Below are positions 44,336 through 55,050 of a stretch of DNA of 64,000 nucleotides, piece after piece. Each line of letters starts with the position of its first letter. Position 1 is the first letter of the stretch. Source of the DNA: Gonocerus acuteangulatus (Eukaryota; Arthropoda; Insecta; Hemiptera; Coreidae); assembly GCA_946811695.1 (NCBI GenBank), contig OX328126.1, forward strand, positions 85,693,536 to 85,757,535, read 5' to 3'. The notes beneath the pieces were generated by a model. The model did not search any database, was not told the origin of the DNA, and saw nothing but the letters and a program-made list of their open reading frames with translations. A program made the position numbers and the translations under genes.

Positions 44336-47300
44336 TTTCAGGCAACTTAGCTCTCCTCCTAAGCGGGTATGGGGACCTACGAGAAAAAGTTAAAGTTTTC
44401 CCCTCTGGTGTCCAAGTAGCATCAGGTTTCCCCTTTGGCTGAGCTTGGCTCTCGCTATCTGAACCACTGGAACTTTCCCCGGAAGTCCCACCTGTCTCAA
44501 TCCGTCCTTCGTTTCCCTCCCCTTGACTATCCTGGGTTATTTCCCTGTTTTCTTCCTCAGGAGAGGATCTAACGCCCAGAGGGCAGGCAGGGTCATTACA
44601 TTCTGGCGATCTTCCCGCAGCAACCGGACAGTGTCTGTGAATCTCACTCTGCGTTTCAATTTCATCTTGGTCCTCACAAGAGTCGTCTTCTGGGCCATAA
44701 CAACACCCTGGGTTAATTTCCCATTCCGGCTCCATGACCTCATCTTCCGACCCTTCCACTTCCCGGGTTGCCCCACCTGCCTTCGTCATAACCTTAAGGT
44801 GCGAATCCCCTCCTCCCCCCGGGGCCCGTTTTAGCCTATTTATATGAACTACATTCAGAGATCCAGTGGCCAGTCGGATCTCATAGTTCACTCGCGAAAG
44901 AACCCTTTCTACTTTGTGTGGGCCTGTCCAGGGACAGTGGAATTTTGGACAATTCCCAGGCTTTACGGCTGGACAATGGAGATAGACCCAATCCCCCACC
45001 TCTAGGCGTCGCTCCTTACGCCGGGCATTACAATAATGGGTCCTCATTGCCCAGGCCTTTTCGGCACGACTCAAAGCGTCCTTATAGGCTTCTTTCAGCC
45101 GATGCCCTAACTTTTCGACATGGTCCGCTGATTCCGATCCGTCATTGGTTGGACCTACCCAGCAATCAAACGGAGTTACCAATTCTCGCCCAAGCATGAG
45201 GTAGTTTGGGGAATATCCTGTCGACGAATGAGGTATTGCTCGATATGCCATGAGAGCATATGGGACCCACTTATCCCAGTCACGACCGTCTCTTCGCACA
45301 TATTGGGATATCGAATCGGTAAGAGTTCGATGTAACCTCTCTACCATTCCGTTACATTCCGGATGGTAGGCGGTAGTTTGTAATTTCCTAATCCCCAGAG
45401 CTCTACAAACTTGAGTAAACAGTCGAGAAACGAAATTTCTTCCCTGGTCTGTTAACAACCTCCTAGGGACCCCATGTCGAGTGATAATATTCTCGACGAG
45501 TGCTACGGCCGTTTCTTCAGCTGTTTGCCCCTTCAGTGGTATTCCCTCCGCATACCGTGTAAAATTGTCAATTACGGTCAAAAGGTAACGATGGCCCCTT
45601 TTGGAAGTCGGCAAAGGCCCAAATATGTCTAGCGATACCTGCTCGAAAGGCCCTGTGGCCATATAGGGAGCTTCCAGGGGGACCTTTTGAGATACAGGAC
45701 TTTTTCTGCTAGCGCACGCGTGACACCGTTCCACAAAGGACTTAACGTCCGCCGCCATGCCCGGCCAATAATATGAGCTTTTGATTACCGCGAGAGTACG
45801 ATCAGCCCCTGGGTGCCCAGCCCATGGTTTCGAGTGATTTTCTTCAACGATTGTTTTTCGTAGACCCTCAGGCACCATAAGCCTCCATTCCGACTCATCC
45901 GTTGCCCCATCGGCCCAATATATCAGGCCATCGGCATCTGTTTGTACATGAACAGTGCCTCTCTTGATGGCTCTTTGACACCACATATCCTCCTTTTGAG
46001 CATCCTTCAATTTCCCTCGGGTTATTTTCTGCCTATTTCCCGTGACTACAGCTATTGTACGGCTTAAAGCATCAGCGTTAGAATGTTTCTTCCCCGGGCG
46101 ATGTTCGACTTCATAGTCGAACTCCTCTAACCGAAGGGCCCACCTGGTCAGCCGTGAAGACGGGTCTCGAAGGCTTAGCATCCACCTCAAGGCAGAGTGG
46201 TCAGTGACAAGCTTAAACCTTCGCCCTAGTAAATAACAACGGAACAGCTTTGTTGCCCAAACCACCGCTAGCAGTTCTCGTTCTGTTGCCGAGTAGTTGA
46301 GTTCTGGACCCTTCAACTGCCTACTAGCGTAGCAAACAGGTCTCTCGCCGCCATCTCTGTACTGGGACAGAATGGCACCCAGAGCTACTCCTGATGCGTC
46401 GGTGGACAATATAAATGGCTCGCTGAAATTCGGATAGCACAAGACTGAGTCCGAACTTAGGATTTCTCTTAGCGATTCAAAAGCCTTCCGTTGCTTGTCG
46501 CCCCACTGGAATCGTACTCGTGAGCCAGTTAATTCTGTCAGCGGTCTTGAAAGATCCGCAAAGCCTTTTATGAATTTACGGTAATAGCTTGCCAACCCTA
46601 GAAAACTTCGCAACTCCTTCACATTTCTGGGGGCTGGAAAAGACTTGATCGCCTCTAATTTTCTAGGATCTGGTTTCACTCCCTCGGCTGTAACTACGTG
46701 TCCCAGATAGGTCACTTCCGATGCCGCAAAAGCGCACTTGTTCAAGTTCACTTTTAGATTAGCGCCTCTGAATATGTCGAACAACTCCTCTAACCGGAGC
46801 ATGTGTTCCCTCAGTGATGAGCTATAAACCACCACATCATCGAGGTAAACGAAACACCCGGTGCCCTTCAGTCGGCCAAGAAGTTGGTCCATGACCCGTT
46901 GGAACGTGGCAGGTGCCCCCGCAAGGCCGAAAGCCATTTTTTTGTACTCATAGTGTCCGTTTACAGTCGTGAAGGCCGTTTTTGCCTGATCCTGGGGTGC
47001 TATCGGTATTTGGTGGTACCCACTCGAAAGATCAATTGTGGAAAAGATTTGGCTACTCCCCAATTGTTCTAAGGTTTCCTGTATCAACGGAAGCGGGTAA
47101 GTATCGACCTTAGTAACTGCATTGAGGCCACGGAAATCTGTGCAGAATCGATACTTTAAGTCACCTGTTGGGGAAGTTTTCTTGACTAGAATTACAGGTG
47201 CTTGCCAAGGACTTTTAGACGGCGTAATGACGCCTCGTTCAAGCAACGTCTGAACCTGCCGTTCCATTTCCTCCCGTTCACTGAAAGGCACACGATACGG

Positions 47301-49388
47301 GCGTTTCACCACAGGTCTGGCATCTCCAGTTTCAATATGGTGCTGAACAGGCAGGGAGCAACCTTCGGGACCCGGTTCACAAAAAATGTCTGAATATCTG
47401 GACAACAAGGACTCCATATCCCTCCTTTCCCCACCACTTAAATGGCCCAATTTCTCGCCAACGATCGAGGCGAAACCAACAGGAGTTTTAGAGCCATCCT
47501 CGCGTTCCCTCTCCGAACAAGATCCACCGTCTTCCGCCCAATCTCTCTCTATCAGACCTACCACTAGAAGCCGTGGCAATGTCACAGCCGAAGCGGTCAA
47601 ATTGACGAACTGCATCCACGAACGGCCGTCCCGAGGAGTGTTAATGCATCTCCCTCCTACAACCCCATTGGGAAGTGCTCTTGACGGCTCAATTATGACA
47701 GCTTTCTGGTCTAGTTTCCCTGGTACGGAAATCTCTAATAGAGATTCACTGAAGGCCGGAAGCGTTTCCTCTCGCGAAAGACGCGCTGAGCTGGTTTTGT
47801 TATCCTTCTTCCCCGTGTGTCTTGATTCCTCCTTGACTATCGGCTTAGCTCCTATATTCACGCTAGTTGGAAGGGATAAAATATGACCTGAAAACTTGGC
47901 TTCTAGTTCTCTCGCCGTCCTACTCATGAAACGTACCCACTCTCGGTTCGCAGACATTTTTAACTCATCCCTCTTTGTTATCGAACCAACGGAAGGTAGG
48001 GATTCAATTTTAGGCGATGCTCCCGTGACTAACAATCCCGAACGTAGGTCTATATGGGCGTCTAATTTCCCTAGTAAGTCTAAGCCTAATAGTCCATCTC
48101 CTTCTAAGCAGACGTCAGCCACTATGACGTCGTGGGACAGTCGATGGCCCTTAACTTCGATATTCACCGTTTGAATACCGCGTACCGGGATTACCACACC
48201 AGTTACCCCCCTAATCTTACTAGTCGCGGGTCTTAATTTGGATCCTGAGGCAGGAGACCTGATTAGAGTAACTTCAGCACCAGTGTCTACTATCATCCTA
48301 TGAATCCGCCCATTTATCCAGGTGCTCACCTTTAACCCTTTCTCACCTCCCCCACCTATGCCTAGTAATTCGTAGCGCGATCCCCTTGTCGCCGACTTAG
48401 GGCCGGGGCCCTCCCCAAGTCGCTCGCGTTTGGGGGCCTTCTTTGGCAAAGTTCCTTTCACGAGGGGTTTGGAACGACATTGGCGAGCGATATGCCCACG
48501 ACGACCACACCTATAACAATTCGTACTATTTTTGGGAGAAATATCACTAATCCTCTCTGTTTGTCGACATCCCCTGGCCCAATGATTCGTATCCCCGCAG
48601 CGATAACAGCCACTTGGATTACCCCTCTCAATGACCCTTACTTCGCTTTGTCCAACTTCCTCGGGACTGGGAATTTCGTTATCCTGGGGATTCTTCTCTA
48701 CAGTAAATATTCCCTTTTCGTGTCGCCCTAACTCCGTTTCAATGGCTCTAGCCTTCTCAATCGCGGTTTGTAATTCCTTTGGGAACGCGAGTCTCGTCAG
48801 CCTCCCAATCTCTCCTCCGAGCCCATTTAAATATGATGTAAGGACGACTTTATCCAGTTGTTTGCGAGCCCCTATAACTTCTTCCTCCGATCCCTCACCT
48901 GAGAGTGATCGTTCACCCATCTCCCGACAACGATCTCCGAAAGTTCTGACATCCTCCCCACGCTCTTGTTTCATTGAACTAAGCTGAAGGAGAAACTGCT
49001 GAGGTTGCATAGTCGCCTTAAAGCGGTCTAAAAGAGCATCTCGAATCGTGGAGTATTTTACATTTGGCCCCTTGAGATCCGATCTGCTGGCCAAAAATTT
49101 CGCAGCCATCCCTTTCAGTCTCATCCTTAACACAAGGGATTTATCACGATCTTCCCAGTTTCCGCTAGTTGCCACTAATTCCAAACCATTGAGATAGTCT
49201 TGGATTGGAACCCCAGAATCGTCACCGGACCATGGACCGACCATTCCCTGAAGAGAAAGATCCCTCTTTCCTTGCTTACCCTCATGCCTTGTCCTCTCGA
49301 ATTCTTCCCTGAATTGCTCATTTGCAGCCAACGCCTGATCCAATGCCGTTTTCAGATCGGCAAACTGCTGTTCCGTTACCACCATCAA
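44325..49388 (-). CDS. gag-pol: Gag-Pol polyprotein of a Ty3/Gypsy retrotransposon
   Basis: 1,687 codons in one frame. Gag capsid-like region about 45-225. Two CCHC zinc knuckles at 261-274 and 291-304. Aspartic protease with D-T-G at 368-370 and G-L-D-L-L at 435-439. Reverse transcriptase about 675-870, with D786 and Y-L-D-D at 848-851. RNase H about 990-1110, with D997, E1036, D1063 and D1106. Integrase: H1185, H1192, C1222, C1225 zinc site, then D1254, D1314 and E1350 with 35 residues between the last two, and a GPY/F-like module at about 1487-1506. An acidic, serine-rich extension of about 165 residues with no known domain ends the protein. Gag and Pol are fused without stop or frameshift, so all domains are made at equal ratio unless processed. 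All catalytic residues are present. Confidence 0.96.
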   Translation of the reverse strand: MMVVTEQQFADLKTALDQALAANEQFREEFERTRHEGKQGKRDLSLQGMVGPWSGDDSGVPIQDYLNGLELVATSGNWEDRDKSLVLRMRLKGMAAKFLASRSDLKGPNVKYSTIRDALLDRFKATMQPQQFLLQLSSMKQERGEDVRTFGDRCREMGERSLSGEGSEEEVIGARKQLDKVVLTSYLNGLGGEIGRLTRLAFPKELQTAIEKARAIETELGRHEKGIFTVEKNPQDNEIPSPEEVGQSEVRVIERGNPSGCYRCGDTNHWARGCRQTERISDISPKNSTNCYRCGRRGHIARQCRSKPLVKGTLPKKAPKRERLGEGPGPKSATRGSRYELLGIGGGGEKGLKVSTWINGRIHRMIVDTGAEVTLIRSPASGSKLRPATSKIRGVTGVVIPVRGIQTVNIEVKGHRLSHDVIVADVCLEGDGLLGLDLLGKLDAHIDLRSGLLVTGASPKIESLPSVGSITKRDELKMSANREWVRFMSRTARELEAKFSGHILSLPTSVNIGAKPIVKEESRHTGKKDNKTSSARLSREETLPAFSESLLEISVPGKLDQKAVIIEPSRALPNGVVGGRCINTPRDGRSWMQFVNLTASAVTLPRLLVVGLIERDWAEDGGSCSEREREDGSKTPVGFASIVGEKLGHLSGGERRDMESLLSRYSDIFCEPGPEGCSLPVQHHIETGDARPVVKRPYRVPFSEREEMERQVQTLLERGVITPSKSPWQAPVILVKKTSPTGDLKYRFCTDFRGLNAVTKVDTYPLPLIQETLEQLGSSQIFSTIDLSSGYHQIPIAPQDQAKTAFTTVNGHYEYKKMAFGLAGAPATFQRVMDQLLGRLKGTGCFVYLDDVVVYSSSLREHMLRLEELFDIFRGANLKVNLNKCAFAASEVTYLGHVVTAEGVKPDPRKLEAIKSFPAPRNVKELRSFLGLASYYRKFIKGFADLSRPLTELTGSRVRFQWGDKQRKAFESLREILSSDSVLCYPNFSEPFILSTDASGVALGAILSQYRDGGERPVCYASRQLKGPELNYSATERELLAVVWATKLFRCYLLGRRFKLVTDHSALRWMLSLRDPSSRLTRWALRLEEFDYEVEHRPGKKHSNADALSRTIAVVTGNRQKITRGKLKDAQKEDMWCQRAIKRGTVHVQTDADGLIYWADGATDESEWRLMVPEGLRKTIVEENHSKPWAGHPGADRTLAVIKSSYYWPGMAADVKSFVERCHACASRKSPVSQKVPLEAPYMATGPFEQVSLDIFGPLPTSKRGHRYLLTVIDNFTRYAEGIPLKGQTAEETAVALVENIITRHGVPRRLLTDQGRNFVSRLFTQVCRALGIRKLQTTAYHPECNGMVERLHRTLTDSISQYVRRDGRDWDKWVPYALMAYRAIPHSSTGYSPNYLMLGRELVTPFDCWVGPTNDGSESADHVEKLGHRLKEAYKDALSRAEKAWAMRTHYCNARRKERRLEVGDWVYLHCPAVKPGNCPKFHCPWTGPHKVERVLSRVNYEIRLATGSLNVVHINRLKRAPGGGGDSHLKVMTKAGGATREVEGSEDEVMEPEWEINPGCCYGPEDDSCEDQDEIETQSEIHRHCPVAAGRSPECNDPACPLGVRSSPEEENREITQDSQGEGNEGRIETGGTSGESSSGSDSESQAQPKGKPDATWTPEGKTLTFSRRSPYPLRRRAKLPENDS

Positions 49389-49660
49389 ATAGCTCTATTT
49401 TCAACGTTTCCAATGAACCCCAACACGTTATGCTTACGAATAGGGATTGCTTTACTCTCTAACAGGGCTAACCACCAAATATCCGTATTTGGCGGTCCTT
49501 AAACCAGGAAACGTGAGGACATTGAATGAACAACTACCCAGCGCCGAGATATCAGTTCGAGGAATTGTCCTATCAGCGTCAGCAGTACAGCCGCCGGCCT
49601 ATCTCGAGAGCAGGGTTCTTATCTAATGCCGGCTTGCAGCTGGACATTTAAATAATACCC
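49389..49660 (-). other. Retrotransposon 5' leader
   Basis: Untranslated region between the primer binding site and the Gag-Pol start. It is the natural place for packaging signals and a splice donor, neither of which I can identify reliably. Confidence 0.6.
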
Positions 49661-49675
49661 GGAAACCTGACACCA
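49661..49675 (-). other. tRNA primer binding site
   Basis: Two bases inside the 5' LTR the minus strand reads TGGTGTCAGGTTTCC. TGG pairs with the tRNA CCA end, and the first ten bases (TGGTGTCAGG) are complementary to the 3' end CCTGACACCA found on many leucine tRNAs. Confidence 0.75.
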
Positions 49676-49677
49676 TT

Positions 49678-50201
49678 TGTAAGGGACTGATCAGCAAGGA
49701 CGGGATTTAGAGATATAGACAATGGGGAAATATTTTAGAGAAGCGGAAATTCCTTTTTAAAACTATAATTTACACAGAGGATACAAAACATAAATATCAT
49801 GAACCATTGCTACGATGAGAGAAAAGGTTGAGTGAGAGAGACGGATAGGTAGAGTTATCAAATATGATCATTTGGGGAGATTATAGAGAATTTGGAACTG
49901 GCCTACCTCTGAACAGCATCTGGGCCGAAGTCTCAGGAACGGATGCAAACTCTACTCGGTCGGAGGTAAGCCAGCTCTTTTTAAACCCTCTGTACCCCAC
50001 TCCTGCTTTTGCAGGTGATTGAACTAGAAACTCTTGTCAGGTCTTAGATCTTCCAGGAATCTTACGAATCAGCCACGTGCAGTGCCAACATCCCAGACGC
50101 AACGTTTGCGGATTCGTGGTTCTCACATCTCTAGAGATGGACAGCCAACCTTTTCTCTCATCCTTATTCACTTAACAAGGCCAAAGGGAAAACGGGGCCT
50201 T

Positions 50202-50204
<3 letters not shown>
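49678..50204 (-). repeat. 5' LTR of Ty3/Gypsy element
   Basis: 527 bp with TGTAAGG...CCTTACA ends; by eye no mismatch to 42180-42706. Confidence 0.93.

Positions 50205-50265
<61 letters not shown>
50205..50265. repeat. (AT)n microsatellite, right side of the retrotransposon target
   Basis: The continuation of the AT tract interrupted by the LTR element. It is followed by AAATTTGAACTACC, the sequence that borders the AT tract in family B copies. Confidence 0.9.
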
Positions 50266-50269
<4 letters not shown>

Positions 50270-50544
50270 TTGAACTACCTTTATTTTAAAGATTTTTGAA
50301 CGAACTTTCATCAAAATTGAACCAATTTTCAGTCCGTGAGAGAGCGACCAATTATACATTGTCTGTTCGCAATGTAGTCAGCAAAAAAAGTTCAGATTTA
50401 CGATACATATATGTACACTTGTATACACATATACATATGGCACAAAACCACTTTGTCACTACGTAAGGTTTGGTTTCGTACTCTGCAGTATCCATCCTCT
50501 GTTTTCTCGAAATTATCGTTGCGATAACAATGTGTACATGTTTT

Positions 50545-50725
50545 AGCGGGGTTCCTCCCTATGGGGGACGGAGGAACCGCTCCCTCCCCCAAAGGGAGGA
50601 ACCCCGCTTATAAGGTTGATACAATGAAACAATCCGGAAGTGCCGACAAGAAAATTTCGCGTTTCAGAACCCCTAGAGACCGAAAATAACGGTGGTTCAA
50701 ATTTGTATATATATATATATGTATA

Positions 50726-50792
<67 letters not shown>

Positions 50793-51670
50793 CTGTTCGC
50801 TCATTTCTGGCTTCCCTAATGGTCCGATTGTGATGAAATTTGGTACAAAAATCCGTCGTCCAATTTGAAAGGTCAAGTACGTTAACCAGCAAAATCCGCC
50901 TACTTGAAGATGGCGTTTGGGGCGAAATTCGCGCAAAAAAAATCGTAACGCTTACGTTTTTGAGTTCATAAGCTTCTAAGTACTCGTTTTATATGATTCC
51001 TGGGCTAGGAAAACGAATGAAACCATTTTGGACGTTTGGAGTTAAGGAAGGGTTAGAATAAAATATTTTATTAACAGACATAAAAAGTTTTAGTAACTTT
51101 GTTTACTTTCCTTAATATCTCGAAAAAGGTTGAGAATCATGGTAAACGGAAGAATACCATTAGAAAGCTTATTAAATGCTCTACAAAAAAGGTTCTGAAG
51201 AAAGCTTTAATTAGGCGATGTCAATCGGAGAAAAAAGTGCTTAAAGCTTTAAATTAATTGATTTCGTTTATTCCAATGGTTCTTTTTGTCTGTTTTATTC
51301 CTTGTTATTTTTTAATTGCTTATAGTTGGATAATGTATTTGGCAATAAAACTGGTTAAGTAAAATAACAAAAACAATTTATTGTTAGAAATATAGATTTC
51401 CAAGATTCTAAGACCTTGTCACTAGCGGGTCCGTTTCTAGTGTAGCCGACCCTTCCAGGTAAGATTGTAAATCATGACCTTTCAAGACTTTACTACTCAC
51501 AGGAATGGCGTTAGTGACCTTAAGGGTTGACACGCCATTATAATAATTAATTAAAAAAAAAAGACTGGTGGAACCAAAATAATAACTGCTTCTATTTTAA
51601 TCTTTCCAAATTAGACTAGGGATATGAACGGAACCGCGCTAAGATGATGCAGTTCCTGCGAGACGGACTT
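50545..51670 (+). mobile_element. Family B Helentron-like element, full length
   Basis: The 5' end AGCGGGGTTCCTCCC is followed by a doubled palindrome (GGAGGAACCGCTCCC, then GGGAGGAACCCCGC). The CAATCCGGAAGTGCC block and (AT)n at about 50706-50787 follow. The body is very close to that of 928-2028. The 3' module is GGAACCGCGCTAAGATGATG, GCAGTTCCTGC, GAGACGGACTT. Relative to 928-2028 it carries an extra ~78 bp at about 51477-51560, with a short hairpin AATGGCGT / ACGCCATT and an A run. Confidence 0.8.
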
Positions 51671-52300
51671 TTTTCCTTAATGGACTACTCGGTACATTTT
51701 GTACTGGCATTGAAGAAAACGAATGAAACCTTTTAGAGAGAAATCATACATTTATAAATTATGGTTATGTTTGGAAAGAAGATCTTAAACTAAAAAGATT
51801 AGAAATTTACTAGGAAGGTTAGAAATTTACTTCTGAAATATATTATAAGTTATTTTGTGTGAATATTATTTGGGAATATGTGCTTAGGTCTCCTATGCAC
51901 ACGTCTTAGTAATTTATTATTATAATATTCACCTAACTGTCTAATTTAAATATTTTTATTTATATTGCATTTATATAATAAAAACTTTTTGGAATTATTG
52001 CGGATTAATGTGGGATTTTAATAAATGTTTTCAATGTTTTCAATAAATGTTTTATCTCACTCCGAGCCCGATTACATTATACATTTGTTGAGGGTAATAT
52101 GACAACATTTGTAATGCTTCATTGGATTTATAGGACAATGCTTTTCCTGCAATGTTCTGTATGTTTAGCCATGCAAGGAGTGTTACGCTTTTCAAGAATC
52201 AGGAGTACATATGTAATCATTCTTGTTAGTAGTACGTCTGTATTTTAATATGATTGTATGGGAAGTTATAAATTTCCAGTGGCAATATTGGTGAATATTC
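51671..52300. other. No gene seen
   Basis: AT-rich DNA. A short direct duplication (TTAGAAATTTACT, about 51799 and 51820) is the only structure noted. Confidence 0.35.
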
Positions 52301-52301
52301 C

Positions 52302-52470
52302 ATTGGTTAACGAACTCGTTCAATCTTTTGCTGGGGGAATACTACATACCAATTTTCGTGGCGAAAAAACTAAAACTCTGGCGTATATCCTGTTAAAAAA
52401 AATCCGTTTAAAAAATTCCGTTATGAGTCCAGCCTCAATTGCGACTTTCCTTCTGAGGAAAATGCTAAAA
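52302..52470 (-). mobile_element. Family A 5' fragment lacking its (AT)n tract
   Basis: On the minus strand it has the terminal palindrome (degraded), the CTCATAACGG block and then directly the TTAACAGGATATACGCC and CAGAGTTTTAGTTTTTTCG blocks. In full copies those blocks lie on opposite sides of a 60-110 bp AT tract; here the tract is gone. Confidence 0.65.
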
Positions 52471-52610
52471 AATTGAAATATGTTGTATTTCTACTACTAA
52501 GCGCCGGTTTAGAGACAAAGACCTGTTGTGTATGGTATTAAGAATTTTCAGGGCACTATTTCTTGCTAGGGCAAATCGCCTTCGTTGCGGGTGCTAACAA
52601 ATAAAAAAAA

Positions 52611-52843
52611 TATGCTGATCAGAACTATGCTCCGGCCGCCTGATTTTCCCCTTTGCTGCTTTGACTGCTAGGGTCATTAGCACCAAGGCACCCATTAATA
52701 AATTAATTAAAGGCTGGGTTGGCCTATGGCCGATCAGGGAGGCCGAATCCAATCCATGAACGAAGGCACTAGAAGATAAAAATCGTATTGCTTGCTCAAT
52801 TTCAACTCAGGCCCTCCAGCATACTGAGCTAACCTCGCCCCTA
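52611..52843 (-). mobile_element. S2 SINE, 3'-truncated copy
   Basis: Collinear with the S2 copy at 58083-58459, from CTCCGGCCGCCTGATTTTCC to GAGCTAACCTCGCCCC, with internal differences. ACAAATAAA occurs on both sides, a plausible target duplication. Confidence 0.65.
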
Positions 52844-52939
52844 CAAATAAATAAATAAAAAAACGTCTTGCTGATCCATGTGCCACAAATCCATATTCGA
52901 GTACAGATCTAATAGGAGGGATAAAACTCAAGGAGATAA

Positions 52940-53497
52940 AACCCGAGAACCAAATGTAATATAATGTGGCGGATTTTTGGCAAATGGATTAATTATTACA
53001 GACTTGGCCCATTAACCCAATTCGTTGATTTATTCTCCATAAATATTATACTCGCCGGTAATTTACCCGAGCTTCATGGATATTGTTGTTTCCACATTAC
53101 ATGCATAATAAATGAAAATGTGCCTGTAAGCTCTTGTACCACGTTTTTGAATACTTGTACTAACTAATCAATGATATATTTAAATTATATAATTTAACTT
53201 TGAGCTTAATTTAGTTTATTTTTGTATTATTTGGATCTACCAGAACAAGTCATATTTAATTCTTCTATTTTGAGTTTAATGTTTTGTTATTAAATATGTA
53301 TTACCATGATTTAAGCTATAGATGTACCGCGAAGAAATGAACCAGGTAGTGCGCACGCGCTGCCTCCAGCCCATGCCAGGGAATGCCTATATAGAATTTT
53401 ATATATTTTATAGCCACGCCCCTTCTGGTTCTTTTGTTTGAGGTCGGACTATATGCCTTTGGGCAGGACATTTATCCAAGATGTCAGATTAAGATAT
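52940..53497. other. No gene seen
   Basis: No supported gene. AT-rich with a slightly GC-richer patch at 53330-53480. Confidence 0.35.
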
Positions 53498-53806
53498 TCT
53501 ATTATATATATACCGTTTGACCGATTTTGACCAAACTTGGCACACAGGTAGGTCTTGATTCGGGGAATCTCCTAGGCTAGGTCAAAATAGTCAAATGTCA
53601 AATTTGGTCACAAGATTTCTTTCTTTGATAAGAGCTATCTAACTCGCAGGCTGTGGTGCAGGCCTCTACTAGTTGGCTGTTTTACGAATTACTTCAATTC
53701 ACACCGTCTGACCGATTTTGACGTAACTTGGTACACAGGTAGATCTTGATACGGGGAGTGTCGAAGGCAGAAAGTAGGCGTAGCATGCATGCTGGGGAAG
53801 AGCTAG
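53498..53806 (+). mobile_element. Helitron-like element, degraded relative of 31046-31587
   Basis: It shares the GACCGATTTTGACCAAACTT unit and GGTAGGTCTTGAT blocks with the element at 31046. It ends in a GGCGTAGCATGCATGCT palindrome and CTAG at 53803-53806, followed by T. The 5' side begins TCTATTATATATA, but the base before it is T, so the left junction is uncertain. Confidence 0.65.
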
Positions 53807-54919
53807 TATACATTGTAACTTTATATATATCAACAAAAAAAAACGGCCAAACTTCGTATCTTAGAAAAACGCAAAAAAGAAATAAGGAAAAGACAGTTTT
53901 TCGAAAGGCATATATGTGTAGAAATGGCTAAACGTATGTGTTTCCTACATACACTCACGGTTCTTGGTTGCATCCTGTTTTCTCCTTGAAGTTTTCTATT
54001 ATTTCTGCATACGGAACAGCACCAACGCCCAGGAAATACCTATAAGATGCATTACTATTAATTTATGCTTCTACGTTATGCTTATTATTGAAATGTATCA
54101 GCCTGATGAATGCCAAACACACTCTACAACATAAGCGAAGTGGCCTTCCAAATTCAGTTTTTTGCAATATAACGTTCTCAACCCACGACACCTTCACTTC
54201 TGAAGGCGTTGAAATGATTTATTACCCATTAGTGAAGGTGTTATCTTGATTTAATAATGCAATGTATCTTTTGATATATGAGCTAGGAATTTCACATAAA
54301 TTGAAATGATAATCTGCGTTACTTAATTGAATTCCAATCTGCCCGGAAACAATATATTTCGTATTTTAAGCATCTCTGTGATTATTATGTATTAAAATGG
54401 TACGTCTGATTGAATTATGTATTAGTCTACGAATGTTACGTCTGATTGAATTATTGCCGCCGGAAATGACCGTCAAGACTGCAAACCTGCTATTTCACAG
54501 TGGGAAATAAATAATTCTAGGATAGAATAATTAATTCTGAATGTAGCAGGCCTAGCAATACACTAAATTATATAGAAAATAATTTTGAATGACTCGGAGC
54601 CCCAAGGCATTTGGGGTGTAGGGACAATATTAAATATTTTACTGTAAAATGGTGAATTTTAAGGTCCTCTGGACATCTAATAGACCAGGGTAAATGTAGA
54701 AGACATTTTTCGTTGTTATAGGTTTTTTTGTTCTCAACAAAACAAAATTTCGGGGGGGGGGGGGCTGCAGCCCCCCTTATATAAGCCCATGTAGCAATAT
54801 CATTACTTTGACACCGGAGCAGGGCTAGTTGAGGCTACTGGTGGAGCAAACTGATTTCCTCATAATGCTGCTGCTGGCTGATACAAATATACCAAAATTT
54901 TCATTTGGGGAGGTATCCC
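53807..54919. other. No gene seen; fragment of the CATGGG MITE near the end
   Basis: Mostly unassigned AT-rich DNA. 54752-54790 carries the GGGGCTGCAGCCCCCC core and AAGCCCATG end of the MITE at 22193. Confidence 0.4.
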
Positions 54920-54924
54920 CTAGG

Positions 54925-55050
54925 TATATTGGTCATAGATTCTCATGCGGGAGGTGATGGGTTCGAGTCCCACTGGTGGCAGGAATTTTCTCATCTCTTA
55001 GCTTAGAAAATTCCTCGCTGCACCATGAATGTCGGCGCTTATGGACCAGA
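54925..55050 (+). mobile_element. S1 SINE, 5'-truncated copy
   Basis: It begins within the tRNA-like head (the A box region is lost). It keeps the B box GGTTCGAGTCCC, GGCAGGAATTTTCTCATC and GCTGCACCATGAATGTCGG. Confidence 0.65.

Larger units (their letters stand above)
42180..50204 (-). mobile_element. Complete Ty3/Gypsy LTR retrotransposon with Env-like frame
   Basis: An 8,025-bp element: 5' LTR (49678-50204), primer binding site, single Gag-Pol frame (44325-49388), Env-like frame (42989-44335), polypurine tract and 3' LTR (42180-42706). The LTRs appear identical and both frames are uninterrupted, so insertion is recent. It sits in an (AT)n microsatellite, next to sequence (AAATTTGAACTACC at 50266) that looks like the flank of a B-family AT tract. 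The target duplication cannot be read: the left flank is ATATA and the right one CATAT, within slippage-prone repeats. Confidence 0.93.

Noticed and set aside
44523..49502. Plus-strand frames of 60-166 codons opposite the retrotransposon genes
   Set aside because: They are antisense shadows of the Gag-Pol frame, with no domain and no independent support.
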